A stretch of DNA of 11,371 nucleotides from an uncultured Roseateles sp. (GTDB lineage Bacteria > Pseudomonadota > Gammaproteobacteria > Burkholderiales > Burkholderiaceae). Below the pieces are notes generated by a model. It did not search any database. It saw nothing but the letters and a program-made list of their open reading frames with translations, and was not told where the DNA came from. The stretch is taken from positions 1-11,371 of the forward strand of contig CAMPJJ010000145.1 in NCBI GenBank assembly GCA_946886855.1, read 5' to 3'. Made by a program: the position numbers and the translations under genes. This document shows, piece by piece, positions 5,441 through 11,371 of this stretch. Positions within the stretch are counted from its first letter, which is position 1, and every line of letters starts with the position of its first letter.

Positions 5441-6000
5441 TCATCGGGCTCCGCCGGCACGTCGCAGACCTCCACCAGATCGACGTCCGTCGCGGCCGCC
5501 TTCTCGCCGAGCGCCGTATCCAGCATCAGCAGCAGCCCGTTGGCGAAGTCCTCTTCCTGATCGTCGTTGAACCCCTGCACCGCAACGCGCAAACCCAGCA
5601 CGTCGGGCGCGTCAGGATCAACCATCGGCTCGAACCAGATGTCCTGGGGATCCAGCTCCAGGCCCCGATAACCGATGCTGAAGCCGAACCCCATCGCCGG
5701 CTTCAAGGCCACCGGGATCCATCCCGGCAGCTCCGGCGCGACGGAGACCATGGCCTCGACCAGCGGGAACAGCGCCCACTCGCCTTGCGCGGTGATCACC
5801 AGCTCGCGGTCCTCGTCGCCGGGCGCCGAGACCTCGAACCACAAGCCTTCGTTCACCCCTTGAAGATGCGCCAGGAGTTCATCCCAGAATGGATCGTCGG
5901 GCGATTCCAAGGTGTTCAGCGCTGACTGGTGCGACGCCAGCCACGCCCAGAAGGCGCTGATCTTTTGAGGGTCGAGGTCGACGTCGTGGGGGTCTTGCAT
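5371..6000 (-). CDS. Acidic cytoplasmic protein of unknown function
   Basis: A 209-residue protein without signal peptide or membrane helix, strongly acidic (many Asp/Glu, including DDQEED near 146-151). The ATG at 6000 is preferred over longer frames because GGAG lies six bases upstream (6007-6010) and the extra upstream sequence overlaps the DUF1275 gene. It begins with a tryptophan/phenylalanine-rich helix (FWAWL, 17-21). The core has alternating strands: LWFEVSAP at 53-60, ELVITAQGEWALFPLVEAM at 66-84, and GWIPVALKPAM at 93-103. I recall a loose family of uncharacterised bacterial proteins with this layout (FWxWF start, ELVISA-type strand) but cannot name it. It converges on the NYN gene with a 22-base gap and lies 70 bases downstream of the DUF1275 gene on the same strand. 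Its 3' end is duplicated at 4406-4485. Confidence 0.8.
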   Translation of the reverse strand: MQDPHDVDLDPQKISAFWAWLASHQSALNTLESPDDPFWDELLAHLQGVNEGLWFEVSAPGDEDRELVITAQGEWALFPLVEAMVSVAPELPGWIPVALKPAMGFGFSIGYRGLELDPQDIWFEPMVDPDAPDVLGLRVAVQGFNDDQEEDFANGLLLMLDTALGEKAAATDVDLVEVCDVPAEPDDEGFLPFAELGSYLAWRKSRLTH

Positions 6001-6070
6001 GCGAGGCTCCAATCCGTGCGATTGTCCGTCGGCCAGCGCCCGGCACCGTCGACCCGTGAAGGTCCTCGCG

Positions 6071-6832
6071 TCAACGTCCCTGCGACAGCAGCCCCCGCCA
6101 CCGTCCCCAGTCCTTCGTGATCGGCGGCAGCGCCAGCACGAACAGCACCGCCGCCAGCGGCACCACGAAGACGAACCCCAGGTACTTGAAGCCGAGCGCA
6201 CCCACGCACCCGCCGACCACGAACGCCGCCAGCAGCCCGCCCGCACGCTTCGCCCGCTGCCGGTCATGCCGCACCGCCGCGCGTGTCGCCGGCGGCTGAC
6301 GGTTCCAATACAGCATCTTCCCGAGTTCCATCCCGAGGTCGGTGATGTTGCCCGTCATGTGCGTGGTGCGGATGCTGCCGCCCGAGGTCTTCGATCCCAC
6401 CGCGTTCTGCAGCCCCATGATGAAAGCCAGCAGCAGCACCGTCAGCGGCACCGCGAACGGCGTGTGCCAGGTCAGCGTGATCGCGCCCATCAGTCCGAAC
6501 GGGAACAGCAGCGCCGCCTCCAGCATCAGCGGCAGCGCATAGACGCTGCGCAGGCCGTGCTGCCTCGCCCAGTTCACCAGCACCGCGCACACCGCCGCGC
6601 CGGCCACGAAGGCCAGGATCGCCCCCAGGGCGTTCAGCACCAGCGTCCCCTGCCCCATCACCGCGCCGTCCGCCAGCTGCGACGCGAAGCCCGTCATGTG
6701 CGAGGTGTAGCGCTGCAGGACCAGGAACCCGCCCGCGTTCACCGCCCCCGCGTTGAACGCGAGCAGCAGGCCCAACGCCTGGTTCGTGGACGGCGCGCGA
6801 TGGCGGCTCGTCAGGTGCAGCAGTCGCCTCAC
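6071..6832 (-). CDS. DUF1275 (YoaK-like) inner-membrane protein
   Basis: A 253-residue polytopic protein of the DUF1275/YoaK family. Hydrophobic segments lie at about 17-37, 63-86, 97-118, 124-144, 187-208 and 210-235. The family's repeated motif is present twice: SHMTG at 44-48 and THMTGN at 157-162. Together with NAGAVNAGGF near the start this makes the family call firm. Members are membrane proteins without an established substrate. The GTG at 6832 is chosen because GGGAGG lies four bases upstream and it gives the normal family length. A TTG at 6886 would add 18 low-complexity residues. The gene is on the same strand as the response regulator (91-base gap with a GC-rich hairpin) and the acidic-protein gene (70-base gap). 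Confidence 0.9.
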   Translation of the reverse strand: MRRLLHLTSRHRAPSTNQALGLLLAFNAGAVNAGGFLVLQRYTSHMTGFASQLADGAVMGQGTLVLNALGAILAFVAGAAVCAVLVNWARQHGLRSVYALPLMLEAALLFPFGLMGAITLTWHTPFAVPLTVLLLAFIMGLQNAVGSKTSGGSIRTTHMTGNITDLGMELGKMLYWNRQPPATRAAVRHDRQRAKRAGGLLAAFVVGGCVGALGFKYLGFVFVVPLAAVLFVLALPPITKDWGRWRGLLSQGR

Positions 6833-6873
6833 GGCGCCTCCCGATGTCGATGGCAGTGCGGCTGATGATACGG

Positions 6874-6900
6874 GCGCCCCCGCCAAGCCCTGGCGGGCGC
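6874..6900 (-). terminator. GC-rich hairpin between response regulator and DUF1275 genes
   Basis: CCCGCCA (6879-6885) pairs with TGGCGGG (6891-6897) around AGCCC, and the stem can be lengthened through GCGCC / GGCGC with a two-base bulge. Read on the minus strand it follows the response-regulator stop by about 24 bases. There is no run of U after it, so it may attenuate, stabilise or be processed rather than terminate cleanly. Confidence 0.35.
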
Positions 6901-6923
6901 GGCGGCGTCGGTGCGGGCGACGC

Positions 6924-7316
6924 TCAGTAGATCGTCGGCTGCCCGTCCAGCTTCGCGCCGTACTTCGTCAGCGTCTTGTGCAGACGCCCGAAGTCGATCG
7001 GCTTGACGAAGTACTCGTCGAAGATCAGATCCTCGTACACCTCGAAATCGGTGTTCAACGGCGTGCCGCTGACCGCGATCGCAATAAGCGCCGGCAGGCT
7101 CACCTTCAGCCGCCCCGCCAGATGCCGGCCGTCGGCGTCCGGCATGTCGATGTCGGTGATCAGCAGGTCCGGTTCCCACTTCAGCCCGATGCCGATCGCC
7201 TCCAGCCCGTTGCGCGCGACCCGCAGTTCGAAGTTGTAGACCGTGAGCAACTCGCGCAGGAGATCCAGCGAATCCGGCTGGTCGTCGGCGACCAGGACCT
7301 TGAGGCGTTCCGACAT
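6924..7316 (-). CDS. Single-domain response regulator (CheY-like receiver)
   Basis: A 130-residue protein that is entirely a receiver domain, with no output domain. The acidic pair Asp11/Asp12 (ADDQPDS) and phospho-acceptor Asp55 (LLITDIDMP) are present. The switch Ser83 (AVSG) and Lys105 (FVKPID) complete the active site, so phosphorylation is expected. Such stand-alone receivers relay phosphate or act by protein contact, as CheY and DivK do. No histidine kinase is in the window, so the partner is unknown. The ATG at 7316 directly precedes a normal first strand (RLKVLVADD); no clear Shine-Dalgarno sequence is visible. It is divergent from the LacI-family gene, sharing a 137-bp intergenic region. 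Confidence 0.92.
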   Translation of the reverse strand: MSERLKVLVADDQPDSLDLLRELLTVYNFELRVARNGLEAIGIGLKWEPDLLITDIDMPDADGRHLAGRLKVSLPALIAIAVSGTPLNTDFEVYEDLIFDEYFVKPIDFGRLHKTLTKYGAKLDGQPTIY

Positions 7317-7398
7317 GGCGTGGCAGGAATGACAGTTGGGGCGTCAGGAGCAAGCGGCGGGCCCGGGCGGCCACCGGCACGGCAACTGCGGCGCATTC

Positions 7399-7426
7399 TT
7401 CCATCGGACCCGCGCGGGAGTAGGAT
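7399..7426 (+). promoter_or_regulatory. Candidate promoter of the LacI-family gene
   Basis: TTCCAT (7399-7404) and TAGGAT (7421-7426) are 16 bases apart, a modest sigma-70 match. Transcription from it would start near 7433, just before the operator-like palindrome, giving a leader of about 20 bases. No equally good site for the divergent response regulator could be fixed. Confidence 0.35.
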
Positions 7427-7439
7427 CGACCCCGTTCTT

Positions 7440-7451
7440 GAAAGCGCTTTC
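7440..7451 (+). promoter_or_regulatory. LacI-family operator palindrome, likely autoregulatory
   Basis: GAAAGCGCTTTC is a perfect 12-bp palindrome with the central CG that LacI/GalR proteins kink when they bind. It closely resembles the AANCGNTT core and the cre-type sites of this family. It ends two bases before the ATG at 7454, downstream of the candidate promoter, so the bound repressor would block its own transcription. It takes up the place where a Shine-Dalgarno sequence would be, and none is seen. Confidence 0.7.
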
Positions 7452-7453
7452 CC

Positions 7454-8503
7454 ATGAAGAGAAAGAAGCCCCTCCTGTCGACGTCCAGCGAGGTCACGCT
7501 GGGCATGGTCGCCACCGCCAGGGGCGTATCGCCGAGCACCGTGTCGCGCGTACTCAGCGGCGCAGCGCAGGTGAGCTCGGACAAGGCCCAACGCGTCCGG
7601 CGCGCGATCGACGAACTGGGTTTCGTGCCCAACACCATCGCCCGCGCGCTCGCCGACGGCAGGACCTTCAACATCGGGCTGCTCGCGCAGTACTTCGAGA
7701 GCCCCTTCTACGCACTGATGCTGCGCGGCATCGAAGAAGTCCTGACGCCCGCGGGTTACGCGCTCGTCGTGGCGAGCGGGCACTGGCAGCCGGAGGAAGA
7801 GCAGCGCTGCATTGCCTCGCTGCGATCGCGGCGCGTGGACGGGATCATCGTGCTCACCGGCGGCTTGAGCGACGGATTCCTCGCGGCGCTTGCGCGGGAG
7901 CTGCCGGTCGTGGTGACCGGCCGCTCGCTCCAAGCGGACGGTTTGCACGCCTTGAAGACGGACGACCTGGAAGGTGCGCGCGTCGCGACGCGGCACCTGA
8001 TCGAGCGCGGCCACACGCGCATCGCCTTCATCGGCGGCGATCCTGCGCACGCGGATTCGTCGGAGCGCGAGCGCGGCTACCGCGCGGCGTTCGAGGCAGC
8101 GGGCCTTCCCGTCGACGACGCGCTGATCGGCAACGGCGACTATCGCGAGGTCGGCGGCGCCGCGGCGATCACACGACTGCTCGACCAGGGCCGGCAGTTC
8201 ACGGCCGTCTTCGCGGCCAACGACCAGATGGCGGCCGGCGCCGCGCGCGTTCTGCACAGCCGCGGCTTCCGCGTGCCGGAAGACATCTCGCTCGTCGGCT
8301 ACGACGATCTCCTGAACACCGCGCATGCGAGCCCGCCGCGCACGACGGTCGATGTCCACATCGCCGAACTCGGCCGGCGCGCGGCATCGGCGATGCTGGA
8401 TCTGCTGCGGACCGGCGGATCGACGATCGAGCCGCCACCACCGCAGTTGATCGTGCGGGAATCGACGCGGCGGCTGCAGCCGGCGGCGGCAGCCGCCTGG
8501 TGA
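7454..8503 (+). CDS. LacI/GalR-family transcriptional repressor
   Basis: A 349-residue regulator of normal family length. The N-terminal helix-turn-helix spans about 14-58, with VTLGMVATARGVSPSTVSRV and recognition helix SPSTVSRVLSG (26-36). The hinge helix PNTIARALADGRT (59-71) follows. The periplasmic-binding-protein-like ligand domain starts at about 73 (NIGLLAQYFESPFY). It includes GHTRIAFIGGD, AVFAANDQMAAGA, the ISLVGYDDL stretch and the final PPRTTVD segment typical of sugar-responsive members. The C-terminus is a short Ala-rich tail. It should repress its targets until a small effector, probably a sugar or nucleoside, binds. The effector cannot be told from sequence. The palindrome just upstream indicates autoregulation. 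The response regulator is divergent on one side and a TonB receptor gene starts 468 bp downstream on the other. Confidence 0.93.
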   Translation: MKRKKPLLSTSSEVTLGMVATARGVSPSTVSRVLSGAAQVSSDKAQRVRRAIDELGFVPNTIARALADGRTFNIGLLAQYFESPFYALMLRGIEEVLTPAGYALVVASGHWQPEEEQRCIASLRSRRVDGIIVLTGGLSDGFLAALARELPVVVTGRSLQADGLHALKTDDLEGARVATRHLIERGHTRIAFIGGDPAHADSSERERGYRAAFEAAGLPVDDALIGNGDYREVGGAAAITRLLDQGRQFTAVFAANDQMAAGAARVLHSRGFRVPEDISLVGYDDLLNTAHASPPRTTVDVHIAELGRRAASAMLDLLRTGGSTIEPPPPQLIVRESTRRLQPAAAAAW

Positions 8504-8971
8504 TCGGCAGGCCCCTGGTGATCCGCCGCCTGCGGGCTCGGCGCGCCGACCACCGGAGCATGAACTGACCCCTTCCGACCTTGCTTTTCGTCAACTGCCC
8601 GTCACAAATCCTCGGCAGAATGCAAGGCATCCGAGACAACAACCGGCTGCATCACTGGGCAGAGCGCTGGAACCCGTCACCAGCGTCGCGGATACCCTTT
8701 TCAGAAACGAAGCCACCCGATGGGTGGCTTCTTTCATTCCGGGTTCGGGGTTTTCCCCGCCCCTGCGTCGCGCCCGCCCATCACCTTGGGTAAAGAACTT
8801 TGAAAGTCCGCGCCCGCCTCCGTCACGAAACGTACAGCGTGCGATCCTTTCGCCCAATCCGCGACGAATCGCCCACGCCACCTCGCTCGCGGCACCACCA
8901 CCACCCTGTTTCGCGCTTCCGTCCCAGCCATCGCCAGATCGGGCCGCGCTTGCTCCGCCATTGCCTTTTCG
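8504..8971 (+). other. 468-bp non-coding region between LacI and second receptor
   Basis: No convincing gene is present. It contains a perfect 12-bp palindrome TCGGCGCGCCGA (8538-8549), possible stem-loops CTCGG/CCGAG (8611-8615, 8631-8635) and CGCTGG/CCAGCG (8665-8670, 8680-8685), and the terminator at 8709-8731. An 11-bp odd-centred palindrome ACTTTGAAAGT lies at 8797-8807. TTGCTT (8581-8586) and ACAAAT (8603-8608), 16 bases apart, form a weak promoter-like pair. From 8810 to 8971, the expected leader of the receptor, I see no Fur box, no LacI-type operator, no riboswitch and no Shine-Dalgarno sequence before 8972. Confidence 0.5.
8709..8735 (+). terminator. Intrinsic terminator in the LacI-receptor gap
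   Basis: A perfect 10-bp stem GAAGCCACCC (8709-8718) / GGGTGGCTTC (8722-8731) with a GAT loop, followed by TTTCATTCC. The U-tract is short. It lies 206 bases past the LacI stop, so it ends either a long LacI 3' untranslated region or a separate small transcript. It separates LacI transcription from the receptor gene. Confidence 0.75.
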
Positions 8972-11368
8972 ATGACAAGCACCCGCCGACCTGCCCTGCA
9001 TCCGCTGTCCTTCGCCCTGATGCTGGGCCTGAGCGCCTCCGCCTGGTCGCAGACCACGCCTACCGCTCCCGCCGCCCCCGCCGCACCCGCTACGCCGCCC
9101 GCGAAGGCGCCGGCACCGACGCCTGAGCGCTCGCGCCCCGCGGCGCCGCCGCCCGCCAGGAACGCAGACAACCCCACGCAGCTCGACCGCGTCGAGATCC
9201 AGGGCACCTCGCGCGACGACGACCAGCGCCGCGCCGCCACCGCCTCGAAGATCGTCATCGGCCGCGAGGAGATCGAACGCTACGGCGATGCCACCATCGG
9301 CGAGGTGCTCAAGCGCCTGCCCGGCGTCACCACCGGCGGCCGCCCCGGCCGCGGCGGCGAGGTCCGCATGCGCGGCATGGGCGGCGGCTACACCCAGATC
9401 CTCGTCAACGGCGAACGCATGCCGCCGGGCTTCTCGCTCGACGAGCTGCCGCCCGAGCAGATCGAACGCATCGAGGTGATGCGCGCCCCGACCGCCGAGT
9501 TCGGCGCGCGCGCCATCGCCGGCACCATCAACGTCGTCCTGCGCGAGGCCCTCCAGCGCCGGCTCAACGAGGTCCGCCTGGCCGCCGCCTTCGAGCGCGA
9601 CCACGTCACCCCGCACTTCAACTGGACCCGCAACGACAAGATCGGCGACAACGGCGACGCCTACAACTTCACCGTCAACGCGATGCAGCACAAGCGGCTG
9701 GACGACCTCGACTCGCAGTCGTTCACGCAGCGCTTCGACCCGGCCACCGGCGCGCCTCAGAGCCAGACCCTGCTCCAGACCCGCGGCCAGACCGCCGACG
9801 AGCGCAAGTCGCTCAACATGACCGGCCGCCTGCAGCTGCGCCTGGGCGGCGGCGACACCATCGCCCTGCAGCCCTTCGTGATGGTCAACCGCGGCAGCGG
9901 CGGCGGCAGCTCCCGGCAGACCCAGTCCGCGGTGCCGGACGAGAACGCCTTCGAACGCATCAAGTACGACACCGCCACCAACGACAGCAGCAGCCGCTCC
10001 GCGATGGCGCGCCTGAACCTGCAGTGGAACAAGCGCATCGACGAGCGCACCCGCATGGAAACGCGCCTGGGCGCCGGGCGCATGACGATGAACAGCAGCG
10101 CCCATCGCGAGGAAGACCTCGACGCCACGCCGGGCGTCTTCTACCGCACGCAGGACGACACGACCAGGAGCCGCGACACGCAGTGGAGCGTCAACCTCAA
10201 GCTCACCCACCAGATGGAGAACGAGCACAACCTCGTCGCCGGCGTCGAGGGTGAAGGCACCGAGCGCACCCAGACGCGCGGCTGCCACGAGGTCTTCGGC
10301 CGCACCATGAGCGGCAACCCCTGCGCCTTCCTCGCCGACTTCGGCGAGAACGTCAGCGCCTCCACGCGCCGCCTGGCGGTCTACGGACAGGACGAGTGGA
10401 GCGTCGGCAAGCAGTGGGGCTTCTACGCCGGCCTGCGCTGGGAAGGCATCCAGACCGACAGCACCAACAACCAGGGCCCGGTGAAGAACACCTCCAGCGT
10501 CCTCACCCCGCTGCTGCACGGCGTCTACAAGATCGACGAGAAGAGCCGCGAGCAGATCCGCGCCAGCCTCACCCGCAGCTACAAGGCGCCCAACCTCAAC
10601 GACGTCATCGGCCGGCTCAGCATCAACAACCAGTTCACCTGCCAGCCGCCGGGCCTCCTCTGCGGCCCCAACCTGATCAACTACCCGGACCGCTTCGGCA
10701 ACCCCGACCTCAAGCCGGAGATGGCCACGGGTGTCGAGATCGGTTACGAGAAATACCTTTCGAAGGGCGGCCTGCTCAGCGCGAATGTCTTCTACCGCCG
10801 CATCACCGACCTGATCCGCAGCCAGGCCGAACTCGAGACGGTGCCCTACGCCACCACGCCGCGCTGGGTCATCCGTCCGCGCAACATCGGCAATGCCAAG
10901 ACCTACGGTGTCGAGCTCGAGGCCAAGTTCCGCCTCGACGAGTACTTCAGCGAGGCGATCCCGGTCAACGTGCGCAGCAACCTGTCGCTGTTCCACTCGG
11001 CCGTCGACGGCATCGTCGGCCCCGACAACAAGCTGGACCAGCAGCCGCGCTACACGGCCAACCTCGGCGCGGACTACCGCTTGCGCTCGGTGCCGCTGAC
11101 CTTGGGCGCGTCGCTCAACTACACCCCCACGACCTTGCTGCAGCAGAGCGACCAGGTCCTCAACGACATCGACAAGAAGCGTGTCATCGATCTCTCCGCG
11201 ATGTGGACCTTCTCGCCGACGGTGGCGGTGCGCGTCGCTGCCAGCAACCTGGTCCCGCTGACTTTCGGCAACGGCAGCATTGCCACGACGCCGGGCCGCG
11301 TTGTCACGAGCGAGAGCACCGGCCGCAGCTTCACCGTATGGACTGTTCGCCTCGAACTCAAGGTCTGA
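8972..11368 (+). CDS. TonB-dependent outer-membrane receptor, FepA/CirA-like
   Basis: A 798-residue receptor, complete to the TGA at 11366-11368. The signal peptide is residues 1-26. Residues 28-62 are an unusually long Pro/Ala-rich spacer. A probable TonB box lies at LDRVEIQG (71-78). The plug (about 80-200) contains IGEVLKRLPGVTT, the RGMGGGYTQILVNGERMP stretch and QIERIEVMRAPTAEFGARAIAGTINVVLRE, the pattern of ferric-catecholate/colicin receptors (COG4771). The remainder is a beta-barrel with RSYKAPNLND and the NPDLKPE motif typical near its C-terminal third. Cysteine pairs Cys438/Cys451 and Cys557/Cys564 probably make disulfides in outer loops. The final strand ends RLELKV, without the usual terminal aromatic residue. 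The fold is certain. The substrate is not: a ferric siderophore is the family default, but the LacI-type neighbour leaves a sugar-related substrate possible. Confidence 0.92.
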   Translation: MTSTRRPALHPLSFALMLGLSASAWSQTTPTAPAAPAAPATPPAKAPAPTPERSRPAAPPPARNADNPTQLDRVEIQGTSRDDDQRRAATASKIVIGREEIERYGDATIGEVLKRLPGVTTGGRPGRGGEVRMRGMGGGYTQILVNGERMPPGFSLDELPPEQIERIEVMRAPTAEFGARAIAGTINVVLREALQRRLNEVRLAAAFERDHVTPHFNWTRNDKIGDNGDAYNFTVNAMQHKRLDDLDSQSFTQRFDPATGAPQSQTLLQTRGQTADERKSLNMTGRLQLRLGGGDTIALQPFVMVNRGSGGGSSRQTQSAVPDENAFERIKYDTATNDSSSRSAMARLNLQWNKRIDERTRMETRLGAGRMTMNSSAHREEDLDATPGVFYRTQDDTTRSRDTQWSVNLKLTHQMENEHNLVAGVEGEGTERTQTRGCHEVFGRTMSGNPCAFLADFGENVSASTRRLAVYGQDEWSVGKQWGFYAGLRWEGIQTDSTNNQGPVKNTSSVLTPLLHGVYKIDEKSREQIRASLTRSYKAPNLNDVIGRLSINNQFTCQPPGLLCGPNLINYPDRFGNPDLKPEMATGVEIGYEKYLSKGGLLSANVFYRRITDLIRSQAELETVPYATTPRWVIRPRNIGNAKTYGVELEAKFRLDEYFSEAIPVNVRSNLSLFHSAVDGIVGPDNKLDQQPRYTANLGADYRLRSVPLTLGASLNYTPTTLLQQSDQVLNDIDKKRVIDLSAMWTFSPTVAVRVAASNLVPLTFGNGSIATTPGRVVTSESTGRSFTVWTVRLELKV

Positions 11369-11371
11369 CCC

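Noticed and set aside
6833..6886. TTG start giving an 18-residue longer DUF1275 protein
   Set aside because: TTG is rare and no Shine-Dalgarno sequence is seen. The GTG at 6832 has GGGAGG just upstream and gives the normal family length.
8538..8549. TCGGCGCGCCGA palindrome after the LacI gene as a terminator or regulatory site
   Set aside because: It has no loop and no U-tract. Short GC palindromes are expected by chance in DNA of this composition.
8641..8685. tRNA-like look of the segment containing GGGCAGAGCGCTGG
   Set aside because: Only a D-arm-like string and one hairpin are present. There is no T-arm GGTTCGA and no acceptor pairing.
8797..8807. ACTTTGAAAGT palindrome as a LacI-family operator for the second receptor
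   Set aside because: It is odd-centred and lacks the central CG step these repressors need. It may be chance.
8591..10996. 801-codon open frame on the minus strand across the second receptor gene
   Set aside because: Same cause: a shadow of a strongly supported receptor gene, with repetitive Ala/Val/Gly/Asp composition and no domain.

Overview
The window is high-GC proteobacterial DNA (by eye roughly two thirds G+C, with codons mostly ending in G or C). It carries two TonB-dependent outer-membrane receptors, so the cell is Gram-negative. Gene content and codon style fit a betaproteobacterium of the order Burkholderiales; that placement is an inference, because no rRNA or core marker gene is present.

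Layout. Bases 1-388 hold the possible tail of an upstream gene, a candidate promoter and a clear TPP (thiamine pyrophosphate) riboswitch. The riboswitch leads into a TonB-dependent receptor (389-2620). The receptor sequence looks like a siderophore receptor, but the riboswitch points to uptake of thiamine or a thiamine precursor. Two nearly identical tRNA-Asn(GUU) genes follow (2657-2732, 2836-2911), each with its own strong intrinsic terminator. Next come three forward genes: a secreted DUF4124-type protein, a four-helix membrane protein, and a NYN-LOTUS (predicted RNase plus RNA-binding) protein.

Four genes or gene pieces then face the other way: an acidic protein of unknown function (5371-6000), a DUF1275 membrane protein (6071-6832) and a single-domain response regulator (6924-7316). 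A LacI-family repressor (7454-8503) is divergent from the response regulator, with a perfect 12-bp operator-like palindrome ending two bases before its start codon. A 468-bp non-coding gap with a terminator precedes a second, FepA/CirA-like TonB receptor (8972-11368).

The most unusual structure is at 3629-5440. Two unrelated genes (membrane protein and NYN-LOTUS) each lie between the same pair of flanks: on the left the 3' end of the DUF4124 gene, on the right the 3' end of the acidic-protein gene. The inner flanks are remnants fused head to tail at about 4486. This A-gene-B / A'-gene-B pattern suggests a tandem duplication with deletion, or an additive recombination between two alleles of a variable gene slot. 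It is the best candidate here for something not yet described. I see no CRISPR array, insertion sequence, integrase or recognisable defence operon.
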